In this document: one piece after another, positions 1-5,270 of the stretch
Layout: every line of letters begins with the position of its first letter
Numbering within the stretch: position 1 is the first letter of the stretch
NCBI GenBank assembly: GCA_017397605.1
Contig: JAFQII010000254.1
Span: 1 to 5,270 of the forward strand
Direction of reading: 5' to 3'
Source: Clostridia bacterium
GTDB lineage: Bacteria; Bacillota; Clostridia; Oscillospirales; CAG-382
Length of the DNA: 5,270 nt
Made by a program: the position numbers and the translations under genes
Notes under the pieces: generated by a model
Seen by the model: the letters and a program-made list of their open reading frames with translations, nothing else
Database searches by the model: none
Told to the model about the DNA's origin: nothing

Positions 1-446
1 CCCTTTTTGCCCGCGATCGATGCGTCGATCTGCAATTCACCTACGGGCTCGCCGTTGATCTTGACAGACGTATACGTCGCAGAGGAATACACATGGCAAA
101 GCGTCGCATCCTTTGCGTCATACGCATGATAGCCGATGAACAGCACGCCCGCAAACGTCTCATCCAGTCCCGGAAAACGCTTGCGGCTGCCCGCACCGAG
201 GATAAATTTGACACGCTCGTCAAACGCGCGGTAATCGAGGTTAAAGCCCGTTCCGTGGCAATCCCAGACGTATACCTCTTCCGCACCGCAATCAAACAAC
301 GCATTTGCCGCCGCAACGGCCTCGCGTGTCCCCTGTGCACATGCATACGTATAACCCGGCGTTCCCGCGGCAAGGCCTTGACCGTATGCACCGATCGTGC
401 AGGCAACACCCTCCAGATCGACGGAGATGTAATATTTTTTGCCCAT
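1..446 (-). CDS. M55 family D-aminopeptidase (DppA-like), partial at 3' end
   Basis: The frame is open from the ATG at 446-444 to the left edge of the window, giving 148 codons without a stop, so the C-terminal part is missing. The protein resembles Bacillus subtilis DppA, a zinc-dependent D-aminopeptidase of peptidase family M55 that releases N-terminal D-amino acids such as D-Ala. It starts with the family's SVDLEG segment (D10 and E12). Then come WDCHG (H64), GLDETFAGVLFIGYHA (H107), a conserved His in LCHVY (H118) and GEPVGEL with E133 and E137. These match the Asp/Glu/His/His/Glu metal ligands and the catalytic His of DppA as I recall them. No signal peptide is visible, so it should be cytoplasmic. 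The start is supported by GGAGG nine bases upstream. The gene is divergent from the HAD gene, and no dpp transporter gene is visible. Family assignment is confident; the exact substrate is not. Confidence 0.88.
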   Translation of the reverse strand, partial: MGKKYYISVDLEGVACTIGAYGQGLAAGTPGYTYACAQGTREAVAAANALFDCGAEEVYVWDCHGTGFNLDYRAFDERVKFILGAGSRKRFPGLDETFAGVLFIGYHAYDAKDATLCHVYSSATYTSVKINGEPVGELQIDASIAGKK

Positions 447-455
447 GGTGTTTTT

Positions 456-460
456 CCTCC
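456..460 (-). promoter_or_regulatory. Ribosome binding site of the M55 peptidase gene
   Basis: The minus strand reads GGAGG here, nine bases before the ATG at 446. It is a near-perfect Shine-Dalgarno site and fixes the start of the partial peptidase gene, which puts the SVDLEG motif at the expected distance from the N-terminus. I could not find a convincing minus-strand -35/-10 pair within the 81-base gap. Confidence 0.8.
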
Positions 461-466
461 TTGTAC

Positions 467-495
467 TTGCATTCTCCCGCTGTTTGTGATATACT
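467..495 (+). promoter_or_regulatory. Predicted sigma-A-type promoter of the HAD phosphatase gene
   Basis: TTGCAT at 467-472 and TATACT at 490-495 are separated by 17 bases. The -10 is one mismatch from TATAAT and is preceded by TG plus one base (487-489), an extended -10 element that compensates for the weak -35. Transcription would start near 502 and leave a leader of about 26 bases before the ATG at 528. This is a prediction from consensus only. Confidence 0.55.
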
Positions 496-511
496 TTGCT
501 TGGAAACAAAC
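482..511. repeat. Short inverted repeat across the predicted -10/start region
   Basis: GTTTGT at 482-487 is matched by ACAAAC at 506-511, with 18 bases between the arms. The pair brackets the predicted -10 and transcription start of the HAD gene. It could be an operator, but six-base arms are short and could occur by chance in such an AT-rich gap. Confidence 0.25.
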
Positions 512-518
512 GAAAGGA
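512..518 (+). promoter_or_regulatory. Ribosome binding site of the HAD phosphatase gene
   Basis: GAAAGGA lies nine bases upstream of the ATG at 528-530. It supports that start, and the encoded N-terminus then reaches the HAD motif LDMDGT by residue 12, as is usual for the family. Confidence 0.7.
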
Positions 519-527
519 TATTAAAAT

Positions 528-1331
528 ATGAAAAGATTAAACGACATAGAATTGTTTGTGCTGGACATGGACGGCACAATTTACTTGGGCGAGCAGGTTT
601 TTGAAGAAGCTCTGCGTTTTGTCAAGGTTGCCCGCGAAAAAGGCAAGCGTGTGATCTTTTTCACCAACAACGCATCCCGCAATCCGCAGATCTACGTTGA
701 GCGTCTCAACCGCATGGGTTTTGCCGCTACACGCGAGGATATCGTAACCTCGGGAGACGTGACGAGCGCATACCTCAAGCTTCATCACCCCGACACACCC
801 GTTTATCTGGTCGGCACGCCCGCCCTGGAAGAGGCGTTCCGCGCAGAAGGCATCAACCTGACCAACGGCGCCGACCGCAAAACGGCAGAAACCGCAGAAA
901 TCGTCGTCGCATCCTTTGACACGACTCTGGTATACGAAAAGCTTGACATCGCATGCAATCTGATCCGCAAGGGTGCAACCTTCTACTCCACGCATCCCGA
1001 TTTTGTCTGCCCGATGGAAGGCGGTGCGATCCTGCCCGACAGCGGTGCAATCTGTGCGTTGATTACTTCCTGCACAGGCGTGTTGCCCAAATATTTTGGC
1101 AAGCCCGAAGCGGAAACCGCCAACATGATTGAGCACCTTTTCGGCATCCCGCGCGCAAAGACCGCGATCGTCGGAGACAGACTCTATACCGACATCGCGC
1201 TCGGCAAGAAAAACGGCTTGCTGTCCGTATTGGTCCTCACGGGCGAAACCTCCATGGATGACGTCAACGACGAAAACCGTGCAGACATCATCTTGGACAA
1301 CATCGGTCAGATCTTAGACCACATCGACTGA
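528..1331 (+). CDS. HAD-IIA family hydrolase (NagD/p-nitrophenylphosphatase-like)
   Basis: This is a complete 267-residue protein, a normal length for subfamily IIA haloacid dehalogenase phosphatases. Motif I is LDMDGT, with nucleophile D13 and acid/base D15. Motif II is FFTNNAS (T46-N47-N48). Motif III is FGKP with K192, and motif IV is GDRLYTD with the magnesium ligands D217 and D222. The C2-type cap lies between motifs II and III and contains the typical FDTTLVYEKL and FYSTHPD segments (about 130-157). Family members dephosphorylate small cytosolic metabolites such as sugar phosphates, glycerol phosphate, nucleotides or damaged by-products; the substrate cannot be read from sequence. No signal peptide or membrane segment is seen. 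It appears monocistronic, with its own promoter and ribosome binding site, and its last 18 bases overlap the convergent gene. Closest names would be NagD or AraL, but neither is specific enough to assign. Confidence 0.93.
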   Translation: MKRLNDIELFVLDMDGTIYLGEQVFEEALRFVKVAREKGKRVIFFTNNASRNPQIYVERLNRMGFAATREDIVTSGDVTSAYLKLHHPDTPVYLVGTPALEEAFRAEGINLTNGADRKTAETAEIVVASFDTTLVYEKLDIACNLIRKGATFYSTHPDFVCPMEGGAILPDSGAICALITSCTGVLPKYFGKPEAETANMIEHLFGIPRAKTAIVGDRLYTDIALGKKNGLLSVLVLTGETSMDDVNDENRADIILDNIGQILDHID

Positions 1332-2465
1332 TTTCGGTACAAAACTGCCCATCTTGGTTCCGGGCACGTCGGCTCCGCCGGGAAGAATCGCAAGCATTGC
1401 AAATCCCTCGGTCGGAAAATCACGTTCGGCGACGTATTCCAAGTCTCCGCCGCCCAATCGCTGCATCATCTCGGAAGCGTTCTTCTTAAGCGGAAGGACG
1501 CTTTTGATTTTGCCTGCGCGCACGGAATCCATCAGATACTTTTGAAGCTTGATCAGCTCGACGGGCAACGGACGGTTTTCAGCTCCGCCGTATTTGGGAC
1601 GGAACGCGTAGATGCAATCACCCGCATTCACCTGCGGACGCGGAACGACCAAGCCGCTTTTTCCGTTGGAGGCGTAGCGCATTGCAGGCAATCCGAAGCG
1701 GTAATGCATCATTGCGGTAAACAAGCCGAGCGCACCTGCCAAGAATGCATCCTGCGCAAGATCGGCAGGAAGATTGACAAAGAACTCCCCCGGAAGCGCC
1801 GCACAGCACGCAAATCCCAGCGCACCCGCAAACGCCTGCTCAAACCAGTCAACCTCTGCTCCGTCTACCGTCAGCGAAACCGCTTCCGTCGGCAGCAGGC
1901 CCGAAAGAGGATAATCGGCAAGAATCTCAAGGCCGCGTTTGATACGCAAGCGGTCGGGGCAAAGGCTGCCGATGCGGATCATTTTGACGATGTTGGTTTT
2001 GCAAAAACGCTCGCCGTCACGCTCGCGCAAAATGAGCATGCGCTTGTTTGCAAGCTGAGCAAGCGTCATGCCGGCAGGCAGATCCAATTCCACGCCGCGC
2101 GTCGCCTGCAAAAGCCCGCAAAGCCCTGCGGCAGAGGTCTGCAGCAAGGAACGCTGCAAGCGCGGATCGGAGACGGGCTCGGTCAACAAATAGACCGCAT
2201 CCCCCTGCTTGGCAATCAGCTCCGATTTGCCGTACACCATTTCGGGCGTGGTCAAAAGCTCCATAACGGTAAAGGTCTCCCCCACCTCCACAGAGTCCAA
2301 GAACAGCTTGAATGCATTTGCAATGCGGTCATTGCAAATATCCAGCTTGGTGATCGGAGTCATCATCTTTGTGCCGACACCGTCGGGAGAAAAATATTGT
2401 TCCAAAAACAATGCCTCCTCGCTCTTTGCGGGGATATTTTGTTCTACAAACAGTTCTTCGTTCAT
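1314..2465 (-). CDS. Uncharacterised 383-residue cytoplasmic protein coupled to mtaB
   Basis: I do not recognise this protein. It is a complete frame with ATG at 2465, TAA at 1316-1314 and AAAGGA nine bases upstream. Its ATG overlaps the mtaB stop codon (ATGA), which argues strongly for a real, translationally coupled gene. The sequence has globular composition, no signal peptide and no charged linker. The middle (about 208-262) is Ala/Gly/Leu-rich and contains AGALG twice (213-217 and 243-247); it is interrupted by charged and proline residues, so a membrane helix is not convincing. Near the N-terminus is DGVGTK (28-33), a hexapeptide also seen in AIR synthase (PurM), but no other PurM motif follows. 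A VPGTKMG segment occurs near the C-terminus (367-373). Eight cysteines are scattered with no CxxC pair. It is last in the operon and overlaps the HAD gene tail to tail by 18 bases. Function is unknown; a role linked to translation or tRNA modification is only guilt by association. Confidence 0.9.
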   Translation of the reverse strand: MNEELFVEQNIPAKSEEALFLEQYFSPDGVGTKMMTPITKLDICNDRIANAFKLFLDSVEVGETFTVMELLTTPEMVYGKSELIAKQGDAVYLLTEPVSDPRLQRSLLQTSAAGLCGLLQATRGVELDLPAGMTLAQLANKRMLILRERDGERFCKTNIVKMIRIGSLCPDRLRIKRGLEILADYPLSGLLPTEAVSLTVDGAEVDWFEQAFAGALGFACCAALPGEFFVNLPADLAQDAFLAGALGLFTAMMHYRFGLPAMRYASNGKSGLVVPRPQVNAGDCIYAFRPKYGGAENRPLPVELIKLQKYLMDSVRAGKIKSVLPLKKNASEMMQRLGGGDLEYVAERDFPTEGFAMLAILPGGADVPGTKMGSFVPKSVDVV

Positions 2466-3739
2466 CTTGTAAGTTCCTTTCCAACCAAGTGAACGTTTTC
2501 ATGGCCGCTGACAGCGACCGAAACGATTGCTCCTACAGATGCGTTTTCCGCAGGAAAAACACACTCCAAAAACTCTTCGGTATGGCCGTTCGCCATGCCT
2601 TTTTTGATTCGTTCGACCAAAACGCGCACCGTTTTCCCCTCAAAGGACGACAGGATTCCGTCCCGGCAGGCGGCAGAGACCGCGTTCAGCCTTGCACAGC
2701 GTTCCTTGCGCACCTCTTTGGGGACAGCGCCCTCCATCGTCGCGGCAGGCGTTCCCTCGCGCTCGGAATACGGGAACGCATGCACGTGCATCAATCCCGA
2801 CTCCACCACAAATCGCTCCGTCTCGAGATACTCTTCTTCCGTCTCTGTGGGGAAACCCGTAATCATATCCGCGCTGATCTGCACATGCGGCAGTTTCTCG
2901 CGCACAAGTGCAATTTTGGCGAGCGCAAGTTCTCTCGTATACGGACGGCGCATGATTCCGAGCACACGCGTCGAGCCCGATTGCAGAGACAAATGCAGAT
3001 GCGGCATAAAGTTTTGCGATGCCGCGATCGCGTTCAAAAACGTCTCGCCGATTGTTCCGAGCGACAAGGAGCCCAAACGCACGCGCGCAAGCCCCTCTTC
3101 CTTGAGTGCACCCAGCCGCACGATCAGCTCTGCAAGCGGTTTTGTACCGTACGCAGACGTTTCGATTCCCGTCAGCACGATCTCGCGGTAGCCCGCGCGC
3201 ACCAGGCGCCTCGCTTCCTCTACGATCTCATCCGCGGGACGCGTACGCGATTTTCCACGAAGCGTCGGGATGATGCAATAGGTGCAAACTCCGTTGCATC
3301 CGTCCTGAATCTTGATAAATGCACGGCAGGTGGAAAACAAATCGCTTGTTCCGCAAACCCGCATCGGCTCGTACAAAGCACCCCGCATGTCCGCAACGTG
3401 ATCGGCTTCGCACGCTTGCTCAACCGCCTCGACCACGTTCATTTTGTCCGAGCATCCTCCGACATAAAACACGCCGTCGATCGACAAAAAGTCTTCTTTT
3501 TGATTTTGTGACGCACATCCCAACACTGCCGTTTTGCCGCGCGACGCAAACCGTCTGGCAAGCTGTCTGCTCTGGCGCTGGCTCTCGCCCGTTACAGAGC
3601 AGGTATTGAGAATGTAATAATCGCATGCCGTATCATCCTTGGTGATCGTATAACCGCGCGTTTGCAAGGCTTCTGCGATCGCAACGGACTCGTACTGATT
3701 GACACGGCAACCGAGCGTATAGATACAAACCGTTTTCAT
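2462..3739 (-). CDS. mtaB: tRNA (N6-L-threonylcarbamoyladenosine(37)-C(2))-methylthiotransferase MtaB
   Basis: This complete 425-residue protein is a radical SAM methylthiotransferase. MtaB converts t6A to ms2t6A at position 37 of ANN-decoding tRNAs, which stabilises codon pairing. The N-terminal UPF0004 domain (about 1-100) begins with TLGCRVNQYE, the MtaB rather than MiaB signature. It carries the three auxiliary-cluster cysteines C11, C47 (NTCSVT) and C75 (GCASQ). The radical SAM domain (about 138-360) has the CxxxCxxC motif C148/C152/C155 in GCNGVCTYC, followed by IIPTLRGKSR, HLHLSLQSGS and FPYSEREGTPAA. A TRAM RNA-binding domain occupies about 365-425. All catalytic features are present and the length is typical. 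Its ATG overlaps the stop of the upstream rnmV-like gene (ATGA at 3739-3736), and its own TGA overlaps the next start. The upstream Shine-Dalgarno is weak (GAGAAAG is too distant), so translation probably depends on coupling. Confidence 0.95.
   Translation of the reverse strand: MKTVCIYTLGCRVNQYESVAIAEALQTRGYTITKDDTACDYYILNTCSVTGESQRQSRQLARRFASRGKTAVLGCASQNQKEDFLSIDGVFYVGGCSDKMNVVEAVEQACEADHVADMRGALYEPMRVCGTSDLFSTCRAFIKIQDGCNGVCTYCIIPTLRGKSRTRPADEIVEEARRLVRAGYREIVLTGIETSAYGTKPLAELIVRLGALKEEGLARVRLGSLSLGTIGETFLNAIAASQNFMPHLHLSLQSGSTRVLGIMRRPYTRELALAKIALVREKLPHVQISADMITGFPTETEEEYLETERFVVESGLMHVHAFPYSEREGTPAATMEGAVPKEVRKERCARLNAVSAACRDGILSSFEGKTVRVLVERIKKGMANGHTEEFLECVFPAENASVGAIVSVAVSGHENVHLVGKELTR
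2475..2480 (-). promoter_or_regulatory. Ribosome binding site inside the mtaB 3' end
   Basis: The minus strand reads AAAGGA within the longer GGAAAGGA, nine bases before the ATG at 2465. It lies inside the last codons of mtaB. It therefore supports both the chosen start of the 383-residue protein and independent initiation in addition to coupling through the ATGA overlap. Confidence 0.7.
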
Positions 3740-4320
3740 AACGACTGCTTCGCTTTCTCATATCGTTCGACCGAGCAGGTCAGATTGACCGCCTCCAAAA
3801 GCGCACCCGAGGACAGGTTGTCGGGCAGACCGAGCGCTTTTGCAAGCTGCTTGCGGCGTTCGGAAGAACCTTCACCGCCCGAAAAGCCGTCGGCATACCA
3901 CATCGCTTTGGTAATCCCCGCAAGTACGGGTTCCCCTGCACCCACCTCAAAGGGTGCAAGTACCTCACGCAGGGTCTCGCAGTCGATACCTTCCACACCC
4001 AGAAGCCCGTCGGCGGAAGGTGTTTGCTTGCGGCGTTCCTTGCCCGCAAGCTGCGGCGCATAGACCTGATAGACGTTCCCTTCCGTCAGGATTCCCTTGA
4101 GCTTGGAACGGATAAATGTTCCTGCGCGGTCACTGTCCGCCAGCAGGATCAATCCGTTTTCGGTGCAGATGCGCTTGAGCAGAGCTTTTTTCTGCGCATC
4201 GTGAAACACCGAAAAGCCGCCCAGCACAATGATCGGCGTCTCGATCAGATTGGAAAGCCTTATTTTATCATATTTCCCCTCCACCGCTACGGGATGGCGG
4301 AGCCTCATCTTATTTGCCAT
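3736..4320 (-). CDS. rnmV: RNase M5-type TOPRIM protein (DUF4093 C-terminus)
   Basis: The 194-residue protein has an N-terminal TOPRIM domain with VEGKYDK (E14, D18) and LADSDRAG (D62, D64), the acidic residues that bind metal in this fold. Next come GKERRK (93-98) and LGVEG (107-111), which match the conserved GVE block of ribonuclease M5. The C-terminal segment from about 150 (SSERRKQLAKALGLPDNLS) is like the DUF4093 domain of clostridial relatives. RNase M5 of B. subtilis matures 5S rRNA and requires ribosomal protein L18. The DSDRAG loop differs from DPDFPG in B. subtilis, so the equivalent activity is inferred. The start at 4320 overlaps holA by 11 bases. An in-frame ATG at 4308, four codons in, immediately follows the holA stop and puts eight residues before VEG, as in B. 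subtilis. Neither start has a clear Shine-Dalgarno. The stop forms an ATGA overlap with mtaB. No 5S rRNA gene is in the window. Confidence 0.8.
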   Translation of the reverse strand: MANKMRLRHPVAVEGKYDKIRLSNLIETPIIVLGGFSVFHDAQKKALLKRICTENGLILLADSDRAGTFIRSKLKGILTEGNVYQVYAPQLAGKERRKQTPSADGLLGVEGIDCETLREVLAPFEVGAGEPVLAGITKAMWYADGFSGGEGSSERRKQLAKALGLPDNLSSGALLEAVNLTCSVERYEKAKQSL

Positions 4321-5270
4321 ACATACAGATCTTGTAGATCAACAGTTCCAGAATTGCCGCGGGATTGCCGCGCATGTTTTTGAGCTTGGTGTCTGCCGCC
4401 GCGATCTCCGCAACCGTCTCGTTTAAAAACGATGCATCGCTGTTGCAAAGGGAGTTGAGCGCTTTGCTGATCTTCCATGCGGGAATCGACTTGTGCTCTG
4501 CGGCGATCTGCGACGCCGTCTTACCGCTGTCCATTGCCGCCTTGACCAAGACCATAAGCTGATAGTTGGAGGCAAGATAACCCATTGCCATCGGCACGGT
4601 TTCCGGCGTAAGGCGCAACCCCGAAAGGATACGCTTTGCACCGACAAGATCGTGACGGTTCATACATGCCGCCACGTCAAAAAACACATAGCTCTCGTTG
4701 GCACAGCAGTATTTGACCGCATCACGGTCGGTCAGCGGCTTGCCCTCATACGCATCGCAAAGCTTGCCGATCTCGCCTTGTAATGTATACATATCCGTCC
4801 CGCAATACGAAACGAGAAAAGACGGAAGATTCGGTGCGATTTTAACGCCCCTCGCCGCAAAATGCTTGGCAACCCAGTTGTTCAGCTTCTCACCGCGTTC
4901 GGGCTCAAATTCCACGGCAAGCCCGTTTTCCTCGACGGACTTGAGCAAGGTCTTGAAGCCGTTTTTCTTTTCGGTTTCCGCTTTTTTGCTGTCATTGTTT
5001 GTCTTGGCACCCCCGTATTCTCCCGCACGAAGCAGAATCAGTACGGTCAGATACTCGGGCAGTGTTTCAAAAATGCGTGCGTAGTATTCGCCGTCATCCG
5101 CAGAAACCTTGTTGGGAAGCAAATTGCGGATCTCTATGACCTTGTTGTCCCAAAGATACGGCAACGCAAACGTTGCTTCTTCAAACTCGCCCACCGATTG
5201 CGTCTCGGCGTCAAAGATCACATAGTTAAACTCGGGAAGCGGTGAGCTTTTTGCGGTTTTGCGAAGCTTC
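4310..5270 (-). CDS. holA: DNA polymerase III subunit delta (HolA), partial at 5' end
   Basis: The frame is open from the right edge to TAA at 4312-4310, giving 319 residues in the window. A GTG at 5221-5219 is in frame, but it is not the real start: the frame continues upstream and encodes EFNYVIFDAE, which aligns with the FN..VFD segment about 45-50 residues into B. subtilis HolA. The true N-terminus is therefore outside the window. Delta is the clamp-loader subunit that opens the beta clamp. The visible part has the rest of the AAA+-like domain, LPEYLTVLILLRAGE, an extra Lys/Asn-rich stretch (4961-5017), then LNNWVAKHFAARG and the QGEIGKLCDAYEG segment. It ends in the helical collar domain with VFFDVAACMNRHD, YLASNYQLMVLVKAA and PAWKISKA, finishing with NPAAILELLIYKICMYGK. 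It is the first visible gene of the operon and overlaps the rnmV-like start by 11 bases. Any operon promoter lies upstream of the window or beyond. Confidence 0.88.
   Translation of the reverse strand, partial: KLRKTAKSSPLPEFNYVIFDAETQSVGEFEEATFALPYLWDNKVIEIRNLLPNKVSADDGEYYARIFETLPEYLTVLILLRAGEYGGAKTNNDSKKAETEKKNGFKTLLKSVEENGLAVEFEPERGEKLNNWVAKHFAARGVKIAPNLPSFLVSYCGTDMYTLQGEIGKLCDAYEGKPLTDRDAVKYCCANESYVFFDVAACMNRHDLVGAKRILSGLRLTPETVPMAMGYLASNYQLMVLVKAAMDSGKTASQIAAEHKSIPAWKISKALNSLCNSDASFLNETVAEIAAADTKLKNMRGNPAAILELLIYKICMYGK

Noticed and set aside
15..30. Perfect hairpin GATCGA-tgcg-TCGATC
   Set aside because: It lies inside the M55 coding sequence (encoding part of QIDASIAG), has no T run, and GATCGA-type palindromes arise easily from Ile/Asp/Ser codons in this genome.
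537..1136. A 199-codon open frame on the minus strand inside the HAD gene
   Set aside because: It is the reverse shadow of a complete HAD-IIA phosphatase and is rich in Cys and Gly with no ribosome binding site seen.
1370..1380. CGGC-tcc-GCCG hairpin just after the HAD stop codon as a terminator
   Set aside because: The stem is only four pairs, no T-tract follows, and the bases encode the GGADV segment of the opposite gene.
1314..2465. Naming the 383-residue protein as AIR synthase or another PurM-family enzyme
   Set aside because: Only the six-residue DGVGTK string fits. The later glycine-rich and ATP-binding motifs of PurM are not seen, and the neighbours are not purine genes.
1542..2492. 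A 316-codon open frame on the plus strand
   Set aside because: It lies wholly antisense to the unknown gene and the end of mtaB. It is rich in Arg, Gln, His and Cys with no recognisable domain, typical of a shadow of a well-coded opposite strand.
2369..3511. A 380-codon open frame on the plus strand
   Set aside because: It is antisense to mtaB, whose motifs are unmistakable. Its translation is Arg/His-rich low-quality sequence without a family resemblance.
5219..5221. GTG as the start codon of holA
   Set aside because: The frame stays open upstream to the window edge and encodes a segment alignable with HolA, so the GTG is an internal valine codon and the gene is cut by the window.
1..5270. 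A mobile element, CRISPR array, toxin-antitoxin or defence system
   Set aside because: No terminal repeats, transposase, integrase, array-like spacing or small paired genes are present; nearly all bases belong to six housekeeping-type genes.

Overview
The window is a compact, gene-dense stretch of bacterial chromosome. It most likely comes from a Clostridia-type Firmicute, perhaps an Oscillospirales or Christensenellales-like gut lineage. The reasons are the RNase M5-type TOPRIM protein, an MtaB-type tRNA methylthiotransferase, a Gram-positive-style DNA polymerase III delta subunit, strong GGAGG/AAAGGA ribosome binding sites and a base composition slightly above 50% GC by eye. The taxonomic placement is an inference from gene content, not a measurement.

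Layout: (1) Positions 1-446, minus strand, hold the N-terminal part of a DppA-like M55 D-aminopeptidase that runs off the left edge. (2) An 81-base intergenic region (447-527) carries divergent start signals, with a good sigma-A-like promoter facing right. (3) Positions 528-1331, plus strand, encode a complete HAD-IIA (NagD-like) phosphatase. (4) From the right edge down to 1314, four minus-strand genes form one tightly packed operon. In transcription order they are holA (5' end outside the window), an rnmV-like TOPRIM gene, mtaB, and an uncharacterised 383-residue protein. Neighbours in the operon overlap by 11, 4 and 4 bases, the last two as ATGA stop/start junctions. The final gene converges on the HAD gene and overlaps its 3' end by 18 bases.

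Functionally the operon is about information processing: clamp loading at the replication fork (HolA), probable 5S rRNA maturation (RNase M5-like), and ms2t6A modification at tRNA position 37 (MtaB). An unknown protein is translationally coupled to MtaB. The M55 peptidase and the HAD phosphatase are separate units that share only the divergent intergenic region. I see no mobile element, CRISPR array, RNA gene, phage or defence system. The least explained item is the 383-residue protein at 1314-2465. Every base outside 447-527 is coding, so no other long non-coding stretch needs explanation.
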